64,000 nucleotides of DNA from Streptomyces albireticuli (GTDB lineage Bacteria; Actinomycetota; Actinomycetes; Streptomycetales; Streptomycetaceae), in the NCBI RefSeq assembly GCF_002192455.1, contig NZ_CP021744.1, forward strand, positions 3,626,001 through 3,690,000, written 5' to 3'. This document shows, piece after piece, positions 24,856 to 34,642 of the stretch (its first letter is position 1; every line of letters begins with the position of its first letter). The notes beneath the pieces were generated by a model. That model did not search any database. It had not been told where the DNA came from and saw only the letters and a list, made by a program, of their open reading frames with translations. The translations under genes were made by a program, and so were the position numbers.

Positions 24856-26121
24856 CTACCTCGCGGGGACGGCCATGGGGCCCGTGCGGTAAACCGTTCC
24901 GGCGCAGGCGTCGTCGATCTTGGCGTCCGCTATGGCGGGCTCGCCGACGTCCGGGGTGTGGCTGACCACGACGCTCCCGGGCGGCTTGGGCGGCGGGGTG
25001 TTCTCCGTCACGCCGGGCGTCTGCTCGGCGGCGGCGCCGGCGGCCGGGGCCGCGCTCGCGCTCGGGGCGGGGCTGGCGGGGCCGGTGTTCTTCGCGCAGC
25101 CGTTCGTCCCGCCGTCGGACGAGGGTATCCAGGCGAACTTCACCTCGTAGGCCTGGCCGGGCTGGAGGATCACCTCGCTGGGCTCGACGGCGGGGCTGGG
25201 CAGCCCGGTCGCGGCGTCGCCCTGGGTGTGGTCCACGACGGAGACCCGGGAGGGCTCCGCGCTGCCGCGCGCGCTGGCGGCGACGGTGCCGGGCCCCGCG
25301 ACCGTACAGACGGTGCGGGAGACGTTGACGACACGGAAGGCGCCGTAGACACGGCCGTCCCGGTCGGCGGCGCCGACGGTGCCGGCGCCCTGGCCGAGCT
25401 GGTCGCGGTCGCAGGTCGGGGAGACCGCGGCGAAGGTGTTCGTGGGGTCGGGCAGGCTGCTGGACGGGGTGCCCGAGGGCTTGGGCTCATTGCCCCTGCG
25501 GCTCTCCTCCTTGCGCTCCTCGCCCGGGGAGTCCTGGCTGCCGGAGTCCTTCTCCTCCGGGCGGCCGGCCTCGGTGAGGCCGTCGCCCCGGCCGTCGCCG
25601 CCCTCGTCCTCGCTGCGCCGGCTGCTGGCCGTGGTGGTGCGCTGCTCGTCGGCCCCGTCGTCGGTGGAGGCGACGTGGAGGAGCGCGGGCAGTGCCGTGC
25701 CGCCGAGGATCAGCGCGGCCGCGGCGCCGATGAAGGCCTGCCGACGGCGCGCGCGCCGCGCCGGGACCGCGCGCCGCAGCTGCTCCAGGGCGTCGGGGGA
25801 CGGCTCCAGCTCCTCGACGGCGCCCTGGAAGAGGCGCCGCAGCGCCTGCTCGTCGACGCCGGACAGGCTGGACAGGCCGGCAGAACCCAGGTCAGCAGGA
25901 CCGGACAGACCGGCAGGCCCGGAAGGGTCGGAGGAACCGGAGGGGTCAGACGGGACGAAGGGGTCCGAGGGCCCGGAGGAGGGGTCCGCGGAGCCTGAAC
26001 CCCCCGCGGCGTCGCCCGGCCCGAAGGGACCCGGCACGCCCGAAAGGCCCGGCACCCCGGGCCGGGAAGGGCCGGACGAGCCGTCCTCGGGACGGCGGCC
26101 GTCCGAGTGCTGCTGGTTCAT
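24856..26121 (-). CDS. Single-pass membrane protein coupled to ECF sigma factor
   Basis: 421 residues from ATG 26121. The first 85 residues are Gly/Ser/Pro/Asp-rich with SDPSG-type repeats. A helical segment (EQALRRLFQGAVEELEPSPD) and a basic patch (RRAVPARRARRRQ) precede one membrane helix (IGAAAALILGGTALPALL, about residues 131-148). The rest is outside, Thr/Ser/Glu-rich at first and then beta-rich with Cys residues (TFAAVSPTCDRDQLG, FAWIPSSDGGTNGC). Its start overlaps the stop of the sigma-factor gene. An anti-sigma-like or sigma-partner role is inference from coupling; no zinc-binding anti-sigma motif is seen. Confidence 0.7.
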   Translation of the reverse strand: MNQQHSDGRRPEDGSSGPSRPGVPGLSGVPGPFGPGDAAGGSGSADPSSGPSDPFVPSDPSGSSDPSGPAGLSGPADLGSAGLSSLSGVDEQALRRLFQGAVEELEPSPDALEQLRRAVPARRARRRQAFIGAAAALILGGTALPALLHVASTDDGADEQRTTTASSRRSEDEGGDGRGDGLTEAGRPEEKDSGSQDSPGEERKEESRRGNEPKPSGTPSSSLPDPTNTFAAVSPTCDRDQLGQGAGTVGAADRDGRVYGAFRVVNVSRTVCTVAGPGTVAASARGSAEPSRVSVVDHTQGDAATGLPSPAVEPSEVILQPGQAYEVKFAWIPSSDGGTNGCAKNTGPASPAPSASAAPAAGAAAEQTPGVTENTPPPKPPGSVVVSHTPDVGEPAIADAKIDDACAGTVYRTGPMAVPAR

Positions 26122-26777
26122 GCCGGAGCCTCCATGGCGACACGCAGCGCCGCGATGCCGCGGGAGCCGTACGCCTTGACCGACCCGATGGAGAGGCCCA
26201 GGGTCTCGGCGACCTGGGCCTCGGTCATGTCGGCGAAGTAGCGGAGGACGAGGACCTCGCGCTGGCGGCGCTGAAGTCCGCGCATCGCAGTGATCAATTG
26301 GTCTCGCTCCAGCTGTTCGTACGCGCCCTCCTCGGCGCTCGCCATGTCGGGCATCGGCTTGGACAGCAGCTTCAGCCCGAGGATGCGACGGCGCAGCGCG
26401 GAGCGGGACAGATTGACGACAGTCTGCCTCAAATAGGCCAGGGTCTTTTCCGGGTCCCGGACGCGGTTGCGCGCGGAGTGCACCCGTATGAAGGCTTCCT
26501 GGACGACGTCCTCGCAGGAGGCGGTGTCGTCGAGGAGCAGCGCGGCGAGGCCGAGCAACGACCGGTAGTGGGCGCGGTAGGTCTCGGTGAGGTGGTCGAC
26601 TGTGGTGCCCGCTGCCATCGCCTCGTCAGCGTCCCCACGCTGGGGCGGGAGCTGGGCGGCGGGGCGGGTGGTCGGCCAGGGGGCGATCACCGGCATGCCG
26701 CCCGACGCGCGGGGACGCGGACGCACTGCGCTGCTGCCACGCCTCGGGGCGGTTGCGATGCTGATGACCTCTGCCAC
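26118..26777 (-). CDS. ECF-family RNA polymerase sigma factor
   Basis: 219 residues if started at GTG 26777; ATG 26618 gives a 166-residue protein that starts at the conserved part (MAAGTTVDHLTETYRAHYRS). Region 2 is YRSLLGLAALLLDDTASCED followed by VVQEAFIRVH; region 4 has LQRRQREVLVLRYFADMTEA and the helix-turn-helix AETLGLSIGSVKAYGSRGIA. It directs RNA polymerase to a specific promoter set. It is co-translated with a membrane protein that may control it. The same pair next to asd-lysC is seen in other streptomycetes. Confidence 0.88.
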   Translation of the reverse strand: MAEVISIATAPRRGSSAVRPRPRASGGMPVIAPWPTTRPAAQLPPQRGDADEAMAAGTTVDHLTETYRAHYRSLLGLAALLLDDTASCEDVVQEAFIRVHSARNRVRDPEKTLAYLRQTVVNLSRSALRRRILGLKLLSKPMPDMASAEEGAYEQLERDQLITAMRGLQRRQREVLVLRYFADMTEAQVAETLGLSIGSVKAYGSRGIAALRVAMEAPA

Positions 26778-27062
26778 GCCTGTTGGACACGCTTCCCCCC
26801 ATCAGGGTTGTACGCGCGAGGCACCCCGTTTGACGATGCGCCGCGTGACGATGCGTCATATGCCCTCATGCGTACCAGCTCTTCCTCAATGCCCCGGTTT
26901 TGGCACCGCCGCAAGAGACGGCAGCAAAGACGCCCCGTGCTCGGTCACCGGTTCCGGCCGTCGGTCACGAGGGGCGGATAGTGATAGTCGAACACACCAT
27001 CTGCCCAGCTCAAGAGGTCTGGACCAACGACTTGATCACAGGACCTTCACGGAACCTCCAGA
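26778..27062. promoter_or_regulatory. Leader region of the sigma-factor operon
   Basis: 285 bases between the asd stop and the sigma-factor start on the same strand. No convincing gene or hairpin was found. The region 26860-27060 is less GC-rich than its neighbours and probably contains the sigma-operon promoter. Confidence 0.35.
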
Positions 27063-28166
27063 TTAGGGAGTGGTCAGCTCCGCCGCCACGAATTCAGCGA
27101 TCTGGGCGGTGTTGAGGGCCGCGCCCTTGCGCAGGTTGTCACCGCAGACGAAGAACTCCAGCGCCTTGGGATCGTCCAGCGCGCGCCGCACCCGCCCCAC
27201 CCACGTGGGGTCCGTGCCGACCGCGTCGGCAGGCGTCGGGAACTCCCCCTCGGCGGGGTCGTCGACGAGCACCACACCGGGGGCGTTGGCCAGGATCTCG
27301 TGCGCCTGGGCGACCGAGACCTCGTTCTCGAAGCGCGCGTGCACGGAGAGCGAGTGCGTCGTGATCACCGGTACGCGCACACAGGTCGCGCTCACCGGGA
27401 GCCCCGGCAGCCCCAGGATCTTCCGGGACTCGTCCCGGATCTTCAGCTCCTCGGAGGACCAGCCGTCCTCCCGGGGCGAACCCACCCAGGGCACGACGTT
27501 CAGCGCCAGCGGGGCCGGGAAGGGACCCATGGCGTCGCCGACCGCCCGCCGGAGGTCGCCCGGCTGCGTGCCCGTGCCCGGCGAGGCGCCGACGACGGCG
27601 GCGAGCTGCGCCCGCAGCGTGTCGACGCCCGCCTTGCCCGCGCCCGAGGCGGCTTGGTACGAGGAGACGACGAGCCCGCTCAGCCCGAACTCGGCGTGCA
27701 GCGCGCCCACCGCGACGATCATCGACAGCGTGGTGCAGTTGGGGTTGGAGATGATGCCGCGCGGCCGCACCCGCGCCGCGTGCGCGTTGACCTCGGGCAC
27801 CACCAGCGGCACGTCCGGGTCCATCCGGAAGGCCCCGGAGTTGTCCACGACCACCACGCCCTTGGCGGTGGCGATCGGCGCCCAGCGCGCCGCGACCTCG
27901 TCGGGCACGTCGAACATCGCGACGTCGACCCCGTCGAAGACCTCCTCGGCCAGTGCGAGGACCGGGGTCTCCACACCCCGGACGGCCAGCGTGCGGCCGG
28001 CCGAGCGGGCGGACGCCACGAGGCGGATCTCGCCCCAGACGTCCGCGTGCTGGGAAAGGATCTCCAGCATGACCGTGCCCACGGCGCCGGTGGCGCCGAC
28101 CACGGCGAGGGTCGGCTTACGGCCCGTACCCGCCGGAGCGGGACGGGCCGCGTAGCCGCCGGTCAT
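27063..28166 (-). CDS. asd: Aspartate-semialdehyde dehydrogenase
   Basis: 367 residues from ATG 28166. The NADP-binding N-terminus is [20 protein letters not shown]. The catalytic Cys is in SNPNCTT, and the substrate-binding region has [13 protein letters not shown] and later [18 protein letters not shown] (active-site His). It reduces aspartyl phosphate to aspartate semialdehyde for Lys, Thr, Met and diaminopimelate. Start and stop overlap with lysC (ATGA) gives tight coupling with the preceding enzyme of the pathway. Confidence 0.96.
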   Translation of the reverse strand: MTGGYAARPAPAGTGRKPTLAVVGATGAVGTVMLEILSQHADVWGEIRLVASARSAGRTLAVRGVETPVLALAEEVFDGVDVAMFDVPDEVAARWAPIATAKGVVVVDNSGAFRMDPDVPLVVPEVNAHAARVRPRGIISNPNCTTLSMIVAVGALHAEFGLSGLVVSSYQAASGAGKAGVDTLRAQLAAVVGASPGTGTQPGDLRRAVGDAMGPFPAPLALNVVPWVGSPREDGWSSEELKIRDESRKILGLPGLPVSATCVRVPVITTHSLSVHARFENEVSVAQAHEILANAPGVVLVDDPAEGEFPTPADAVGTDPTWVGRVRRALDDPKALEFFVCGDNLRKGAALNTAQIAEFVAAELTTP

Positions 28167-28684
28167 CGACCGGTGCCGCCGTAAACGACCGCCTCGTCGC
28201 TCTCGCTGTCCAGGCCGAAGGCCGTGTGCACGGCGCGCACGGACTCGTTGGCGTCGTCGGCGCGCGTGACCACCGAGATGCGGATCTCGGAGGTGGAGAT
28301 CAGCTCAATGTTCACGCCCGCGTCGGACAGCGCCTCGAAGAAGGTCGCCGTGACACCCGGGTTGGTCTTCATGCCCGCGCCGACCAGGGAGATCTTCGCG
28401 ATCTGGTCGTCGTAGCGCAGCGAGTCGAAGCCGACGCGTCCCTTCGTCTTCTCCAGCGCCTCGATGGCCTTGCGGCCCTCGGTCTTCGGGAGGGTGAAGG
28501 AGATGTCCGTGAGGCCCGTGGAGGCCGCCGAGACGTTCTGGACGATCATGTCGATGTTGATCTCGGCGTCCGAGATGGCGCGGAAGATCGTCGCGGCCTC
28601 GCCCGGCTTGTCCGGCACCCCGACGACCGTGACCTTGGCCTCGGACGTGTCGTGGGCGACACCCGAAATGATCGCCTGCTCCAT
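28163..28684 (-). other. Likely in-frame beta subunit of aspartate kinase (internal start)
   Basis: An in-frame ATG at 28684 ([17 protein letters not shown]) has GAGGGG eight bases upstream. It would give a 173-residue regulatory subunit holding both ACT domains. The heteromeric aspartate kinases of Corynebacterium and Bacillus make such a beta subunit from an internal start at the equivalent position. Confidence 0.65.
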
Positions 28685-29434
28685 CGGCTGGTCCCCTCGC
28701 GGTTCGTTGCTGACCCAGGTGCCCTGGAGCCCCGAGAAGGACGAGCGCACATGGATCGGGATGTTGTAACGGCGTGCGTACTCGACGCAGCGGTGCAGCA
28801 GCACCTTGGACCCGGAGCTCGCCAGCTCCAGCATGTCCTCGAACGAGATCCAGTCGATCTTGCGGGCCTTCTTCACGACCCGCGGATCGGCGGTGAAGAC
28901 CCCGTCGACGTCGGTGTAGATCTCGCACACCTCGGCGTTCAGCGCGGCGGCGAGCGCGACGGCGGTGGTGTCGCTGCCGCCCCGGCCCAGGGTGGTGATG
29001 TCCTTCTTGTCCTGGGACACACCCTGGAAACCGGCCACGATCGCGATGTTGCCCGCGTCGACGGACTGCTGGATCCGGCCCGGCGTGACGTCGATGATCC
29101 GCGCTTTGTTGTGGACCGAGTCGGTGATGACCCCGGCCTGGCTGCCCGTGAACGACTGCGCCTCGTGACCGAGGTTTTTGATCGCCATGGCCAGCAGCGC
29201 CATGGAGATGCGCTCTCCGGCGGTCAGCAGCATGTCGAACTCGCGCCCGGCAGGGATCGGCGAAACCTGCCCGGCGAGGTCGATCAACTCGTCCGTCGTG
29301 TCACCCATCGCGGAAACCACGACGACCACGCGGTGGCCGTTCTTCTTGGCTTCCACGATTCGCTTGGCAACCCGCTTGATGCCTTCGGCATCGGCAACGG
29401 AGGAGCCTCCGTACTTCTGCACGACAAGGCCCAC
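28163..29434 (-). CDS. lysC: Aspartate kinase
   Basis: 423 residues from GTG 29434, which has GAGGAG five bases upstream; TTG 29449 is less likely. The kinase domain starts [17 protein letters not shown] and includes the [15 protein letters not shown] and [15 protein letters not shown] motifs. Two C-terminal ACT domains follow ([20 protein letters not shown] and [20 protein letters not shown]), where Lys/Thr feedback binding occurs in this family. It phosphorylates aspartate, the first step of the aspartate family pathway, and is overlapped by asd. Confidence 0.96.
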   Translation of the reverse strand: MGLVVQKYGGSSVADAEGIKRVAKRIVEAKKNGHRVVVVVSAMGDTTDELIDLAGQVSPIPAGREFDMLLTAGERISMALLAMAIKNLGHEAQSFTGSQAGVITDSVHNKARIIDVTPGRIQQSVDAGNIAIVAGFQGVSQDKKDITTLGRGGSDTTAVALAAALNAEVCEIYTDVDGVFTADPRVVKKARKIDWISFEDMLELASSGSKVLLHRCVEYARRYNIPIHVRSSFSGLQGTWVSNEPRGDQPMEQAIISGVAHDTSEAKVTVVGVPDKPGEAATIFRAISDAEINIDMIVQNVSAASTGLTDISFTLPKTEGRKAIEALEKTKGRVGFDSLRYDDQIAKISLVGAGMKTNPGVTATFFEALSDAGVNIELISTSEIRISVVTRADDANESVRAVHTAFGLDSESDEAVVYGGTGR

Positions 29435-29626
29435 GTGCGCTCCTCGCAACTATGTGTAATGCGGTCGGCTCAGTCTAACGAGCGACCGGAATCAGCCACG
29501 CGGATATCGCATGGTGAGACATCCGGCCCGCTCCAGGGAGGTCCCTGCCCTGTTCCCCGGGCCGCACTCACGAAGGTGATCCAGGTCACGACGGGTGCGG
29601 GGCGGTCCGTACGGGCCGCCCCGGCC

Positions 29627-30283
29627 TCACACGCTCCGCAGGCCCAGCGGTCCGGCGATCTCCGCCGCCATCACCTTCCCGGCCTCCTCGGCCAGCTGCT
29701 CCTCCGTGGCCGCGGAGTCCGTGTCCAGGCCCTGGAGCTCGTCCAGCGGCTGGTCGAGGCGGACGTGCGCCACCAGGGACTGGAGGGCCCGCAGCGCGGC
29801 CGAGGCCGTGGGGCCCCAGTTGGAGAGGTAGGAGAACTGCCACCACCACAGGGCCTCGCTGACCCGGCCGTCGCGGTAGTGCGCCATGCCGTGGCGCAGG
29901 TCCGTGATGATGTCGGCGAGGTCGTCGGAGATCCGGCAGGCGACGGGCGCGCTGCGCGGCACGTACGGGTCGAAGACCTCGGAGTAGACGTCCACCGGGT
30001 CGAGCATCACGGCGAACCGCTCGCGCAGCTCGTCGACGTCGGGCTCGGGGCCGACGTCCGGCTCGTACCGCTCGTCGGGGAGGAAGTCCTCGTGCGCGCC
30101 GAGCCGGCCGCCGGTGAGGAGGAGCTGGGAGACCTCCAGCAGCAGGAAGGGCACGGCGCTGTCGGGCTCGTCGCCGCGGGACACCTCGGCGACCGCGACG
30201 ATGAAGCTCTCGATCGAGTCCGCGATCTGGACGGAGAAGTCGTCGGGATCGCGCTTGGCGTCATGGAGCGTTGCGTCAGACAT
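29627..30283 (-). CDS. DUF5063 protein
   Basis: 218 residues from ATG 30283: [20 protein letters not shown], then [20 protein letters not shown]. It is acidic and helical, with conserved [20 protein letters not shown] late in the protein, typical of DUF5063. Function unknown. The start overlaps the end of recR by eight bases, and this pair is standard in streptomycetes, so it is likely co-expressed with recR. Confidence 0.85.
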   Translation of the reverse strand: MSDATLHDAKRDPDDFSVQIADSIESFIVAVAEVSRGDEPDSAVPFLLLEVSQLLLTGGRLGAHEDFLPDERYEPDVGPEPDVDELRERFAVMLDPVDVYSEVFDPYVPRSAPVACRISDDLADIITDLRHGMAHYRDGRVSEALWWWQFSYLSNWGPTASAALRALQSLVAHVRLDQPLDELQGLDTDSAATEEQLAEEAGKVMAAEIAGPLGLRSV

Positions 30284-30875
30284 CGAGAAGTCGTCTCCCT
30301 TCGAAGGCACGCCCGAGCGTGACCTCGTCGGCGTATTCAAGATCTCCACCCACAGGCAGACCACTGGCCAGCCGCGTGACCTTCAAACCCATGGGCTTCA
30401 CCATGCGCGCGAGGTACGTGGCGGTGGCCTCTCCCTCCAGGTTGGGGTCTGTGGCGAGGATCAGCTCGGTGACGGTGCCGTCCGCGAGCCGGGTGAGCAG
30501 CTCACGGATGCGCAGATCGTCCGGGCCGACACCCTCGATGGGGCTGATGGCCCCGCCGAGTACGTGGTAGCGGCCGCGGAACTCGCGGGTCCGCTCGATC
30601 GCGACGACGTCCTTGGACTCCTCCACCACACAGATGACGGCGGGGTCGCGGCGCGGGTCGAGGCAGACGCGGCAGCGCTCGTCCTGAGCGACGTTGCCGC
30701 AGACCGCGCAGAAACGGACCTTCGCCTTGACCTCGGTCAGCGCGTGGGCGAGCCGGCGGACGTCGGCCGGCTCGGCCTGGAGGATGTGGAAGGCGATCCG
30801 CTGCGCGCTCTTGGGACCGACGCCGGGCAGCCTGCCCAGTTCGTCGATGAGGTCCTGGACCACGCCTTCATACAC
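30276..30875 (-). CDS. recR: Recombination protein RecR
   Basis: 199 residues from ATG 30875. N-terminal helix-hairpin-helix ([20 protein letters not shown]), zinc site with [16 protein letters not shown] (four Cys), TOPRIM domain with [14 protein letters not shown] and [17 protein letters not shown], and the C-terminal [20 protein letters not shown]. RecR acts with RecF/RecO to load RecA on gaps. It follows ybaB in the same direction, as in many bacteria (dnaX-ybaB-recR). Confidence 0.96.
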   Translation of the reverse strand: MYEGVVQDLIDELGRLPGVGPKSAQRIAFHILQAEPADVRRLAHALTEVKAKVRFCAVCGNVAQDERCRVCLDPRRDPAVICVVEESKDVVAIERTREFRGRYHVLGGAISPIEGVGPDDLRIRELLTRLADGTVTELILATDPNLEGEATATYLARMVKPMGLKVTRLASGLPVGGDLEYADEVTLGRAFEGRRLLDV

Positions 30876-30987
30876 GGATCGAATGCTCCTTCTGTCTCTG
30901 TCTGTCGTTGTCGCGGTCCGCCGTGGTCACGCGCGGTCCGCCGGTGCCGCACCGCCGCCGGGGCTTCGCGCCCGGCGGCCCGGCCTG

Positions 30988-31326
30988 CTAGAAGGGCAGG
31001 CCCGGGATACCGCCGCCCAGGCCCTGCGCGAGCGGGCCGAGCTTCTGCTGCTGGAGCTGCTGAGCGGTGGCGTTGGCGTCACGCACGGCGGCGACCACGA
31101 GGTCCGCGAGGGTCTCGGTGTCCTCGGGGTCCACGGCCTTGGGGTCGATCACCAGGGCCTGGAGCTCGCCGGCGCCGGTGACGGTCGCCTTGACGAGGCC
31201 GCCGCCCGCGGTGCCCTCGACAGGGGTGCGCGCGAGCTCTTCCTGGGCCGCCGCGAGGTCCTGCTGCATCTTCTGGGCCTGCTGGAGCAGCTGCTGCATG
31301 TTGGGCTGGCCACCACCGGGGATCAC
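30988..31326 (-). CDS. ybaB: YbaB/EbfC nucleoid-associated protein
   Basis: 112 residues from GTG 31326, with AGGAG eight bases upstream. Sequence [20 protein letters not shown] and the later [20 protein letters not shown] are typical of YbaB. It forms a DNA-binding dimer. It lies between dnaX and recR. The C-terminus [11 protein letters not shown] is the usual actinobacterial ending. Confidence 0.93.
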   Translation of the reverse strand: MIPGGGQPNMQQLLQQAQKMQQDLAAAQEELARTPVEGTAGGGLVKATVTGAGELQALVIDPKAVDPEDTETLADLVVAAVRDANATAQQLQQQKLGPLAQGLGGGIPGLPF

Positions 31327-31701
31327 GGTTTCGCTCCTGGCTGTCGACGACGATGTCTCGGTAGCCCGAGCCTACGTGCTCACCGGGCGGCGCGCCCCAT
31401 GCCGGGGGAAGAAGTCCGGTAGGCGCCTGGGGGCGTACGCGGCGCATCCGGAACGGGGGCGGAATCCGTACCGAACACGCGCGGAACGCGGCCGTACGGC
31501 TACTCGTACGGCCGGGTGTGCGGAGGGGCGGGCACGGGGCGTACGGGCGCCCCGGCGCTGCCCTTCGGCACAGGATCCGGGGGGTGTACGGGCAGCCCGG
31601 CCCTGCTCCCCGGAACGGGATCCGGGCGGTGTACGGGCACCCCGGCCCTGCTTCTCCGAGCGGGACCGGACGGTCCACGGGCGCCCCGGCGCTGCTCCCG
31701 C
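31327..31701. other. Gene-free stretch with 45-bp repeats between ybaB and dnaX
   Basis: 375 bases. The part at 31541-31700 holds the repeat array listed separately; the remainder up to 31540 contains the ybaB promoter/leader with no clear motif. Confidence 0.45.
31541..31700. repeat. Four degenerate 44-45-bp tandem units
   Basis: Units begin GTACGGGC(G/A)(C/G)CCCGGC at 31541, 31586 and 31631, and a fourth variant (CCACGGGCGCCCCGGC) begins near 31675. The array is directly 3' of the minus-strand dnaX gene (stop at 31702). Confidence 0.75.
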
Positions 31702-34053
31702 CTACTCGTTGGCGGTCTCTTCGATGACGGTCGCGCCCAGCTCGCGGACGATGAGGTCGTGCCCGGTCAGGGCGGAGTCGACGAGGTCGGGATCGTCCTC
31801 GGCGGGCATGTCGTCCTCGGGGGCGACCGGCGGCGGCTCGGGCTCGCGGTACGCCTGGGAGGGCGCGGGCGGGGCCTGCCGGGGCTCGGGCGCCGGGGTG
31901 GCCCCCTGCGGCGGCCCGGCGGCCGCGCGCGCCTGCGGGGCGCTGGGGGCGGCCGGGGCGCTGCCGGCCCCACCACCACCGAAGCCACCGGGGGTGCCGG
32001 TGCCGTAGCCGCCCTGGGCGGGGGCGCTCGCGGGGGCCCCGCCGAAGCCGCCGCCGGGGGCGCTCGCACCGCCGAAGCCGCCACCGCCGCCACCGGAGAA
32101 CCCGCCGCCGGCCGGGGCGCCGGCCGGGGCCACGACGAGGTCGATCTTCCACTGCGCGCCGTTCATGACGTCGCCGACGGCCTGGCGGAGGACGTCCTCA
32201 CTGCCGCTGTTGGCGAAGGAGTCGCGGGCTCCGGGGTTGGCGAAGCCGATCTGGAGCGTGGTGCCGTCGAAGCCGACCACGTCGGCGTTCTGGCTGAGGA
32301 CGATCCAGGTGAAGCGGCGGCGGTTCTTGACGGCTTCCAGGATGTTCGGCCACATCTGGCGCACGTAGGAGGCGTCGCCGATGGGGGCCGCGGCGGCCTG
32401 GGCCGGCGGCTGGGCGTACGAGCCGGTGGGCGCGGGCTGGGCCGGGGCGGCGGGGCCCTGGCCCGGGGTGGCGGCGGACGGCCAGGCACCGGCGGCCTTG
32501 GACGCGGCACCGCCTTGGCCGGAGCCGGGGGCCGCGGCGGTGGGCCAGGCGCCCGCGGCGGGCGCGGGGGCCGGGGCCGCCGGGGCCTGTGCCGGAGCGG
32601 GTGCGGGGGCGGGTGCGCTCGCCGGGGCGGCCGCGGCGGGCCAGGCACCGGACTGCGGGGCACCGGAGGCGGCGGCCGGGGCGGGGGTGCCCGAGACGGC
32701 GGCACGGGCCGCGGCGGCGCCGGAGAGCCCGGAGGGGGGCGCCACGGGCGCGGCGGGAGCGGCCTGCGGGGCGGGGGCGGTGTGGGCGCCGGGCCCGGGG
32801 GCGTACCCGGCGGCGGGGGCCGGGCCGTGGCCCGCCGGGGCGTAACCGGCGGGCGGGGTCATGGGCGCCGTCACCACGCCGGCGCCGGCCGCGAGGGCGC
32901 CGCGCTCCAGCTTGTCGAGACGGGCGCGCACGGAGCGCTCGTCGTCGAAGGCGGCCGGGAGCAGGACGCGGGCGCAGATGAGCTCCAGCTGGAGGCGCGG
33001 GGACGTGGCGCCGCGCATCTCCGTGAGGCCCTCGTTGACCAGGTCCGCGGCGCGGCTGAGCTCGGCGGCGCCGAAGACGGAGGCCTGGGCCTGCATGCGC
33101 TCGACGAGGTCGGCGGGGGCGTCGATGAGGCCCTTCTCGACGGCGTCGGGGACCGCGGCGAGGATCACCAGGTCGCGCAGGCGCTCCAGGAGGTCGGCGA
33201 CGAAGCGACGGGGGTCGTTGCCGCCCTCGATCACGCGGTCGACGACCTCGAAGGCGGCGGCGCCGTCGCTCGCGGCGAAGGCGTCGACGACGGCGTCGAG
33301 GAGAGAGCCGTCGGTGTAGCCGAGGAGGGACGTCGCCATGGCGTATGTCACACCGCCCTCGGCGGCGCCGGCGAGGAGCTGGTCCATGACGGACATCGAG
33401 TCACGGACGGAGCCGGCGCCGGCGCGCACGACGAGCGGCAGGACGCCGTCCTCGACCGGGATCTTCTCCTGGCCGCAGACCTCGCCGAGGTACTCCCGCA
33501 GGGTGCCGGGCGGCACGAGGCGGAAGGGGTAGTGGTGCGTACGCGACCGGATGGTGCCGATGACCTTCTCGGGCTCGGTGGTCGCGAAGATGAACTTGAG
33601 ATGCTCCGGCGGCTCCTCGACGACCTTCAGCAGGGCGTTGAAGCCCGCCGAGGTGACCATGTGGGCCTCGTCGATGATGTAGATCTTGTAGCGGCTGGAG
33701 GCGGGGCCGAAGAAGGCCTTCTCCCGCAGGTCACGGGCGTCGTCCACACCACCGTGGGAGGCCGCGTCGATCTCGATGACGTCGATGGAGCCGCGGCCGT
33801 TGCGCGCGAGGTCGATGCAGGACTGGCACTCGCCGCAGGGCGTGGGCGTGGGGCCCTGCTCGCAGTTCAGACAGCGGGCGAGGATGCGGGCGCTGGTCGT
33901 CTTTCCGCAGCCGCGCGGCCCGCTGAACAGGTACGCGTGATTGACCCTGTTGTTACGCAGCGCCTGCTGCAACGGGGCGGTGACATGCTCCTGACCGATG
34001 ACCTCGGCGAAGGACTCGGGACGGTAGCGGCGATAGAGCGCGAGGGACGACAC
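31702..34053 (-). CDS. dnaX: DNA polymerase III subunit gamma/tau
   Basis: 783 residues from GTG 34053 (VSSLALYRRYRPESFAEVIG). AAA+ features are clear: Walker A in FSGPRGCGKTTSARILAR, the zinc module C...C..C with CGECQSC, the Walker B-like IIDEAHMVT, and the sensor region FATTEPEKV. Residues about 400-620 are an Ala/Pro/Gly-rich linker with many AAPAP runs; the C-terminus (QMWPNILEAVKNRRRFTWIV) is the tau domain IV/V-like part that contacts the polymerase. An array of tandem repeats follows the stop. Confidence 0.95.
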   Translation of the reverse strand: MSSLALYRRYRPESFAEVIGQEHVTAPLQQALRNNRVNHAYLFSGPRGCGKTTSARILARCLNCEQGPTPTPCGECQSCIDLARNGRGSIDVIEIDAASHGGVDDARDLREKAFFGPASSRYKIYIIDEAHMVTSAGFNALLKVVEEPPEHLKFIFATTEPEKVIGTIRSRTHHYPFRLVPPGTLREYLGEVCGQEKIPVEDGVLPLVVRAGAGSVRDSMSVMDQLLAGAAEGGVTYAMATSLLGYTDGSLLDAVVDAFAASDGAAAFEVVDRVIEGGNDPRRFVADLLERLRDLVILAAVPDAVEKGLIDAPADLVERMQAQASVFGAAELSRAADLVNEGLTEMRGATSPRLQLELICARVLLPAAFDDERSVRARLDKLERGALAAGAGVVTAPMTPPAGYAPAGHGPAPAAGYAPGPGAHTAPAPQAAPAAPVAPPSGLSGAAAARAAVSGTPAPAAASGAPQSGAWPAAAAPASAPAPAPAPAQAPAAPAPAPAAGAWPTAAAPGSGQGGAASKAAGAWPSAATPGQGPAAPAQPAPTGSYAQPPAQAAAAPIGDASYVRQMWPNILEAVKNRRRFTWIVLSQNADVVGFDGTTLQIGFANPGARDSFANSGSEDVLRQAVGDVMNGAQWKIDLVVAPAGAPAGGGFSGGGGGGFGGASAPGGGFGGAPASAPAQGGYGTGTPGGFGGGGAGSAPAAPSAPQARAAAGPPQGATPAPEPRQAPPAPSQAYREPEPPPVAPEDDMPAEDDPDLVDSALTGHDLIVRELGATVIEETANE

Positions 34054-34243
34054 ACCTACGACGATATCGGGCCCCACTGACAAGTGGTCTCGATCACAGC
34101 TCAAGGGGCCTTCCGCACGCCCCCACGGACCCCTCCGCGAGCCCCCGGGGGCTCCGGCGGCCCCGGACAGATCCTCCGCGAACCCCGGCGACCGCGTCCC
34201 CCGCCCGGACGGGGCCGACCCGCGCCTGGCCCAGGAAACACAA

Positions 34244-34331
34244 GGGCCCCCCACGCACCCGCCAGAGCCCACTTACCCTTGCTGCCTTCCGGCCCTGGGG
34301 GAGTTGGGTGAGATAGCGCCACGTGAGGGGC
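34244..34331 (-). ncRNA. ffs: Signal recognition particle RNA (small, 4.5S type)
   Basis: On the minus strand the apical loop region reads CCCAGGGCCGGAAGGCAGCA (minus strand of about 34279-34298), with the universal SRP domain IV motif GGAAGGCAGCA. The stem arms pair (CCCCTCACGT with GCGTGGGGGG). Length is about 88 bases, with ends set by pairing and so accurate to a few bases. It binds Ffh for membrane targeting. Position upstream of dnaX and beside tRNA-Ser is common in actinobacteria. Confidence 0.9.
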
Positions 34332-34466
34332 TTGCCCTCAGCCTAGCGGATCCCGGCCGGTGCTCGTGCCCCCTCCCCCGCCCCGGACCCCCTCGGCACC
34401 TCCCCCGGCCCCACCTCGGCGGAAGGCGTTCGCGAGCACCCCTTCGAGTCTTGTATTGTTTGCGGC

Positions 34467-34554
34467 GGAGGATTCGCCTAGAGGCCTAGGGCGCACGCTT
34501 GGAAAGCGTGTTGGGGGCAACCCCTCACGAGTTCGAATCTCGTATCCTCCGCCA
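34467..34554 (+). tRNA. tRNA-Ser (anticodon GGA), site of island integration
   Basis: An 88-base class II tRNA. Acceptor arms GGAGGAT/ATCCTCC; the anticodon loop CTTGGAAAG gives GGA; long variable arm GTTGGGGGCAACCCCTCAC; T-loop GTTCGAATC; GCCA encoded at the end. The last 55 bases before the final A (34499-34553) are repeated exactly at 43004-43058, so its 3' half has been supplied by an integrated element. Confidence 0.96.
34499..34553 (+). repeat. Left attachment-site repeat (inside tRNA-Ser)
   Basis: 55 bases starting TTGGAAAGCGTG and ending ATCCTCCGCC. Identical to 43004-43058. Confidence 0.93.
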
Positions 34555-34571
34555 CGGCTGACCAGCCGAAA

Positions 34572-34606
34572 CGAAGGTCCCGACCGCACAGCGGTCGGGA
34601 CCTTCG
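34572..34606 (+). terminator. Terminator after tRNA-Ser, brought by the island
   Basis: A perfect 15-bp stem (CGAAGGTCCCGACCG) with loop CACAG follows the tRNA. Confidence 0.85.
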
Positions 34607-34615
34607 TCGTTGTGT

Positions 34616-34634
34616 GGTTGCAGTTTTGGTTGTA
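34616..34634 (+). repeat. Paired GGTTGYA motif, left end of island
   Basis: GGTTGCA-GTTTT-GGTTGTA, 62 bases inside the left repeat. The same arrangement (GGTTGTA-GTTCT-GGTTGCA) is at 42889-42907 inside the right end. Candidate integrase arm-type sites. Confidence 0.55.
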
Positions 34635-34642
34635 CTTCCCGG

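Noticed and set aside
24229..25998. Very long plus-strand open frame opposite the sigma-partner gene
   Set aside because: Composition (Gly/Ala/Arg runs) is that of the complement of a real gene; the minus-strand gene has clear structure and coupling to the sigma factor.
26867..26981. Small basic open frame of 37 codons starting MRTSSSSMPRFWHRRKRRQQ
   Set aside because: No ribosome site, no known family, and the basic content is as expected by chance; it lies in the sigma-operon leader.
31516..34080. 854-codon plus-strand open frame opposite dnaX
   Set aside because: It is the complement of dnaX and shows no domain; high GC removes stops on the opposite strand.
34499..34553. Reading the two 55-bp repeats as two tRNA-Ser genes
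   Set aside because: The right copy lacks the acceptor 5' strand, D-arm and half of the anticodon arm, so it cannot fold as a tRNA.
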